Below are positions 5,962-8,376 of a stretch of 8,376 bases of DNA, piece after piece. The notes under the pieces are model-generated. The model was not told the DNA's origin. It did no database searches and saw only the letters and a program-made list of their open reading frames with translations. The DNA is from Kiritimatiellia bacterium (GTDB lineage: Bacteria > Verrucomicrobiota > Kiritimatiellia > RFP12 > UBA1067), in the NCBI GenBank assembly GCA_017412325.1, contig JAFPYE010000156.1, forward strand, positions 1 through 8,376, given 5' to 3'. The translations under genes and the position numbers were made by a program. Every line of letters begins with the position of its first letter. Position 1 is the first letter of the stretch.

Positions 5962-6639
5962 ATGAAGACCTATCTGGCATTCTGGTACGGGATTTTCAAG
6001 AACAACCCGATTTTCCGCCTTGTCCTCGGGCTCTGCCCGACGCTGGCGGTGACGACAAGTCTGGAGAACGCGCTCGGCATGGGGCTCGCGGCGACGTTTG
6101 TGCTCATCTGCTCGAACGGGCTCGTCTCGGCCTTGCGCAAGGTCATCCCCGGCGCCGTCCACATCCCGTGCTACATCGTCATCATCGCGACGTTCGTGAC
6201 GGCGATCGACCTCCTGATGCAGGCGTATCTGCCCGACCTCTCGGCCTCGCTCGGCATCTTCATCCCCCTGATCGTCGTCAACTGCATCATCCTCGGCCGC
6301 GCGGAGGCGTTCGCCTCCAAGAACGGCGTCCTCGCCTCGCTGGCGGACGGGCTTGGCTCGGGCATCGGCTTCACGCTCGCGCTCGCGCTCATCGCGTCGG
6401 TGCGCGAAATCGCCGGCGCGGGCACGCTCACCATCTGGGGCGACCTCGCGATCAAGGGCATCAACCCGGGGCCGGTCACGCTGGCGATCCTGCCGGCGGG
6501 CGGCTTCATCACGCTGGGGCTGTTGCTCGCGCTCATCAACCACCTTGGCGCCGTCAACGCGCGCCGCCACGGCGCACCGCCGCCGCTGCCGGTCAACCTC
6601 GACTGCCGCCACTGCACGATGTGCCCGAACGGAAAGTGA
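5962..6639 (+). CDS. rnfE: Electron transport complex subunit RnfE/RsxE
   Basis: This 225-residue integral membrane protein belongs to the Rnf/Nqr family. Rnf complexes couple ferredoxin:NAD+ electron flow to Na+ or H+ movement across the inner membrane. Six hydrophobic segments are visible (about 18-33, 37-58, 68-90, 97-117, 130-152, 172-195). Family signatures are LGLCPTLAVT (22-31), LGIFIPLIVVNCIILGRAEAF (97-117) and ILPAGGFITLG (176-186). Cys25 and Cys108 match the intramembrane cysteines that help hold a [2Fe-2S] cluster with RnfA. The wording LGLCP and IPLI favours RnfE over its paralogue NqrD. The C-terminus carries an added Cys215-x2-Cys218-x2-Cys221 tail. No strong Shine-Dalgarno is seen; GAAAG at 5945-5949 is weak. 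The usual neighbours rnfC, D, G, A and B are not in the window. nrdR follows 25 bp downstream. Expected length for RnfE is about 200-235 residues, so the gene is intact. Confidence 0.92.
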   Translation: MKTYLAFWYGIFKNNPIFRLVLGLCPTLAVTTSLENALGMGLAATFVLICSNGLVSALRKVIPGAVHIPCYIVIIATFVTAIDLLMQAYLPDLSASLGIFIPLIVVNCIILGRAEAFASKNGVLASLADGLGSGIGFTLALALIASVREIAGAGTLTIWGDLAIKGINPGPVTLAILPAGGFITLGLLLALINHLGAVNARRHGAPPPLPVNLDCRHCTMCPNGK

Positions 6640-6650
6640 TTTCAGCAAAG

Positions 6651-6657
6651 AAGGAAG
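6651..6657 (+). promoter_or_regulatory. Shine-Dalgarno of nrdR
   Basis: AAGGAAG lies 7 nt before the nrdR ATG, in the 25-bp gap after rnfE. It fixes the nrdR start and contrasts with the missing Shine-Dalgarno sequences of the two glycosidase genes, showing that the organism does use SD-led initiation inside operons. Confidence 0.7.
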
Positions 6658-6664
6658 AACGAAC

Positions 6665-7108
6665 ATGAAGTGCCCGAAATGCGGCAAGGATGACGACAAG
6701 GTGCTGGACTCGCGCGCGGCGCGCGAGGGGGCGGCCATCCGTCGCCGTCGCGAATGCTGCGTCTGCGGGTACCGCTTCACGACCTACGAGGAGATCGACC
6801 GCGACGAGGTGGTCGTCGTCAAGCGCGACGGCACCCGCCAGCCGTTCGACCGGCAGAAACTCGACAAGGCGATTCGCCATGCGTGCGGCAAGCGTCCGAT
6901 CAGCGACGACCAGATCCGCACGATGATCGACCACGTCGTCGCCAAGCTGGAGGGCGGCGAGGTCGGCGCGGACAAGATCGCGCAGCTGGTGATGGACGAG
7001 CTGCACCGCACCGACGAGGTCGCCTACATCCGTTTTGCAAGCGTGTACCGTCAGTTCACCGACGTCGCGCAGTTCCTGCAGGCCATAACGGAGATCGTGA
7101 AAAAATGA
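6665..7108 (+). CDS. nrdR: Transcriptional repressor NrdR
   Basis: The 147-residue product is a full-length NrdR, the ATP/dATP-sensing repressor of ribonucleotide reductase genes. An N-terminal zinc ribbon has ligands Cys3, Cys6, Cys31 and Cys34 with the signature KVLDSR, and IRRRRECCVCGYRFTTYE bridges to the next domain. The ATP-cone runs from about 49 to 139 (VVKRDGTRQPFDRQKL) and ends in the conserved YIRFASVYRQF (121-131). It acts in the cytoplasm on NrdR boxes upstream of nrd operons; I see no such box here. Start choice is supported by AAGGAAG 7 nt upstream. Its stop overlaps the next gene's start (ATGA), so the two are translationally coupled. The link of nrdR to rnfE and a MntR-like gene is not a standard arrangement known to me. 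Confidence 0.96.
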   Translation: MKCPKCGKDDDKVLDSRAAREGAAIRRRRECCVCGYRFTTYEEIDRDEVVVVKRDGTRQPFDRQKLDKAIRHACGKRPISDDQIRTMIDHVVAKLEGGEVGADKIAQLVMDELHRTDEVAYIRFASVYRQFTDVAQFLQAITEIVKK

Positions 7109-8175
7109 GCGTTGACTACCAGCGCCCGCCGGTGAGGGTCGCCCTGATGGGTCTCGGCCGGGCGATGTTCTCGACCCACTATCCCGTGTTCAAGGCGCAC
7201 CCCGCGCTTTTCAAGGTGGTGGCGGCGTGCGACCTCTCGAAGGAACGGCGCGACATCGTGGCGAAGGACTACCCGGACTGCCGGATGTTCCGCCAGTTCG
7301 CCGACATGCTCTACGAGCGCGACATCGACATCGTGGACATCGCGACCTGCACCGTCGACCACACCGCGCACGCGATGGCGTCGCTCGAGCGCGGGTACTG
7401 GACGCTCCTCGAGTCGCCGATGGCGCTGACGCTCGACGACGCGCAGGTCATGCGCGGCGCGGCGGCGAAGGCCAAGAACCGTCTGCTCATCCTCCAGCGC
7501 GGGCTGTTCGCGCCCGACTTCCTGCTGGCGCGCCAGATGATGGGCGACGCGCGGCTCGGCGAAATCTACCAGGTCAAGATCCGCAAGGAAGACTACATCC
7601 GCCGCGACGACTGGCAGACCGTCAAGCGGCTGGGCGGCGGCGCCGCCTACTACCAGATGACCGACTTGATCCTGCAGGCGCTCAAGCTCCTGCCGTCGCC
7701 GCCGATCCAGATGTGGAGCGAGCTCAAGCGCATCGCCTCGCTCGGCGACGCCGAGGACTACGTGCACGTCAACCTGAAGACGCGCGGGCAGGTCTCCGCC
7801 GACATCGAGTTCAACGGCGGCTGCCTCGCCGAGACGCGCGCGCCCTCGTTCGAGATCCGCGGCGAGCGCGGCGTCTTCCGCGTGCAGCCGGGCGCGACGG
7901 AGGGCACGCTCACCGTCATCGACCCCGCGTTCAAGTTCCCGCGCCGTCGCTCCAGCGTCCGCACGCCGGAGATCGTCGACCTGCACGAGAACTTCCCGGT
8001 CGTCACGATTCCGGTGACGCTGCCGAAGGGGACGCTGCACGGGCCGAGCGCCTTCTGGAAGCACGTCTACGACACGGTGCGCACGGCCGCGCCGTTCCCG
8101 CTTCAGCTGGAGGATTCGATCGAGTCGGTGAAGTTCGCGCAGCTGATGAAGAAGACAAGCCCGTTCGGGAAGTAG
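7105..8175 (+). CDS. Gfo/Idh/MocA-like protein with degenerate catalytic motifs
   Basis: The 356-residue protein has the Gfo/Idh/MocA layout. A Rossmann domain (about 9-130) begins VRVALMGLGRA (Gly16, Gly18) with the acidic end of beta-2 at CDLSKERR (42-49). A C-terminal alpha/beta domain (about 135-345) follows. In active members the EKP motif supplies a lysine and a later GGGxxxDxGxH motif supplies the catalytic histidine. Here the first is Glu103-Ser104-Pro105, and the second is GGGAAYYQMTD (177-187), with Tyr183 and Asp187 where Asp and His are expected. The dinucleotide fold is kept but ordinary dehydrogenase chemistry looks lost; a sensor, scaffold or different chemistry is possible. 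It is coupled to nrdR by a 4-base ATGA overlap, with GGAG (7090-7093) inside nrdR as ribosome site. A sugar- or inositol-type substrate cannot be named. Confidence 0.85.
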   Translation: MSVDYQRPPVRVALMGLGRAMFSTHYPVFKAHPALFKVVAACDLSKERRDIVAKDYPDCRMFRQFADMLYERDIDIVDIATCTVDHTAHAMASLERGYWTLLESPMALTLDDAQVMRGAAAKAKNRLLILQRGLFAPDFLLARQMMGDARLGEIYQVKIRKEDYIRRDDWQTVKRLGGGAAYYQMTDLILQALKLLPSPPIQMWSELKRIASLGDAEDYVHVNLKTRGQVSADIEFNGGCLAETRAPSFEIRGERGVFRVQPGATEGTLTVIDPAFKFPRRRSSVRTPEIVDLHENFPVVTIPVTLPKGTLHGPSAFWKHVYDTVRTAAPFPLQLEDSIESVKFAQLMKKTSPFGK

Positions 8176-8185
8176 CGCCGAAAGG

Positions 8186-8192
8186 AAAAGGA
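8186..8192 (+). promoter_or_regulatory. Shine-Dalgarno of the mntR-like gene
   Basis: AAAAGGA ends 10 nt before the ATG at 8203; a second copy, AAAGGA, lies at 8181-8186. An in-frame ATG at 8212 would be 19 nt away, so this site favours 8203 as the start. Confidence 0.55.
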
Positions 8193-8202
8193 CGAGACGG
8201 AC

Positions 8203-8376
8203 ATGCATGCCATGACACAGAGTTTGGAAGACTATCTGGAGGCGATCTACATCCTGGTCAAGGAGAAGAAGGTCGCCTGCGTCCGCGACGTGGCGAAGAC
8301 GCTGAACGTCAAGATGCCGAGCGTCGTCAAGGCGATCCACGAGCTGAAGAAGCTGGAGCTGGTGACGCAGGAGCCC
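8203..8376 (+). CDS. DtxR/MntR-family metal-dependent repressor (5' part only)
   Basis: Only the first 58 residues are in the window; the frame is open to the edge. They match the N-terminal winged helix-turn-helix of DtxR/MntR proteins: SLEDYLEAIYIL (7-18), a first HTH helix around VRDVAKTLNVKMPS (27-40) and recognition helix VVKAIHELKKL (41-51). Asp10 and Glu13 line up with the manganese ligands Asp8 and Glu11 of Bacillus subtilis MntR, where DtxR/IdeR has a Met at the first position. This favours the MntR (Mn-sensing) branch. The remaining ligands, including the His and Glu residues of the dimerisation domain, lie beyond the edge. The gene follows the Gfo/Idh/MocA gene by 27 bp and is probably in the same transcript. 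The alternative start at 8212 would shorten it by three residues. Confidence 0.85.
   Translation, partial: MHAMTQSLEDYLEAIYILVKEKKVACVRDVAKTLNVKMPSVVKAIHELKKLELVTQEP

Noticed and set aside
5815..6780. Upstream extension of the GH89 reading frame to position 6780
   Set aside because: The extension runs antisense through rnfE and into nrdR and is low-complexity. The signal peptide at 5814 and the -10 box just before it mark the true start.
7051..8340. 429-codon open frame antisense to nrdR end, Gfo/Idh/MocA and mntR genes
   Set aside because: It crosses three well-supported genes, is rich in Arg, Leu, Val and Asp without motifs, and has no ribosome site.

Overview
This window is G+C-rich bacterial DNA with almost no non-coding space. 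It holds one tRNA gene, five complete protein genes and the first 58 codons of a sixth. The gene set (cytoplasmic glycogen debranching, a secreted alpha-N-acetylglucosaminidase, an Rnf membrane subunit, NrdR and a MntR-type regulator) suggests an anaerobic, glycan-degrading Gram-negative. A member of the PVC group such as Kiritimatiellota or Verrucomicrobiota is my best guess. That is inference from content and style; no marker gene in the window settles it.

Layout. (1) Positions 1-118: a minus-strand tRNA-Ala(GGC) with its own intrinsic terminator and a good extended -10 promoter. (2) Positions 119-192: a compact divergent promoter region in which the -35 hexamers of the tRNA promoter and of the debranching-enzyme promoter touch back to back inside a 16-bp near-palindrome. 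(3) Positions 193-4056, plus strand: a 1287-residue fusion of a GH13 (alpha-amylase/glucanotransferase type) domain with a C-terminal amylo-alpha-1,6-glucosidase domain. This resembles the two-activity layout of eukaryotic glycogen debranching enzyme. (4) Positions 4042-5814, minus strand: an exported GH89 alpha-N-acetylglucosaminidase that lacks the family's usual N-terminal domain. Its 3' end overlaps the previous gene tail to tail by 15 bp. (5) Positions 5815-5961: a second divergent promoter region with inverted repeats. (6) Positions 5962-8376, plus strand: a probable operon rnfE - nrdR - degenerate Gfo/Idh/MocA-like protein - mntR-like regulator, with gaps of 25, -4 and 27 bp.

The two glycoside hydrolases point to glycan use: export and trimming of alpha-GlcNAc-capped host glycans outside the cytoplasm, and glycogen or maltodextrin turnover inside. 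The operon on the right groups an Rnf redox-pump subunit, the ribonucleotide reductase repressor, a probable sensor or scaffold protein of the Gfo/Idh/MocA fold, and a Mn/Fe-responsive repressor. A redox and metal homeostasis theme is plausible but inferred.

The most interesting observations are these. Both glycoside hydrolase genes carry an extended -10 box (TGATAAA[A/C]T) 8-9 nt before the ATG and no usable Shine-Dalgarno, so their mRNAs should be leaderless. The Gfo/Idh/MocA-like protein has lost both the EKP lysine and the catalytic histidine. The rnfE gene stands apart from any visible rnf operon and carries a C-terminal CxxCxxC tail.
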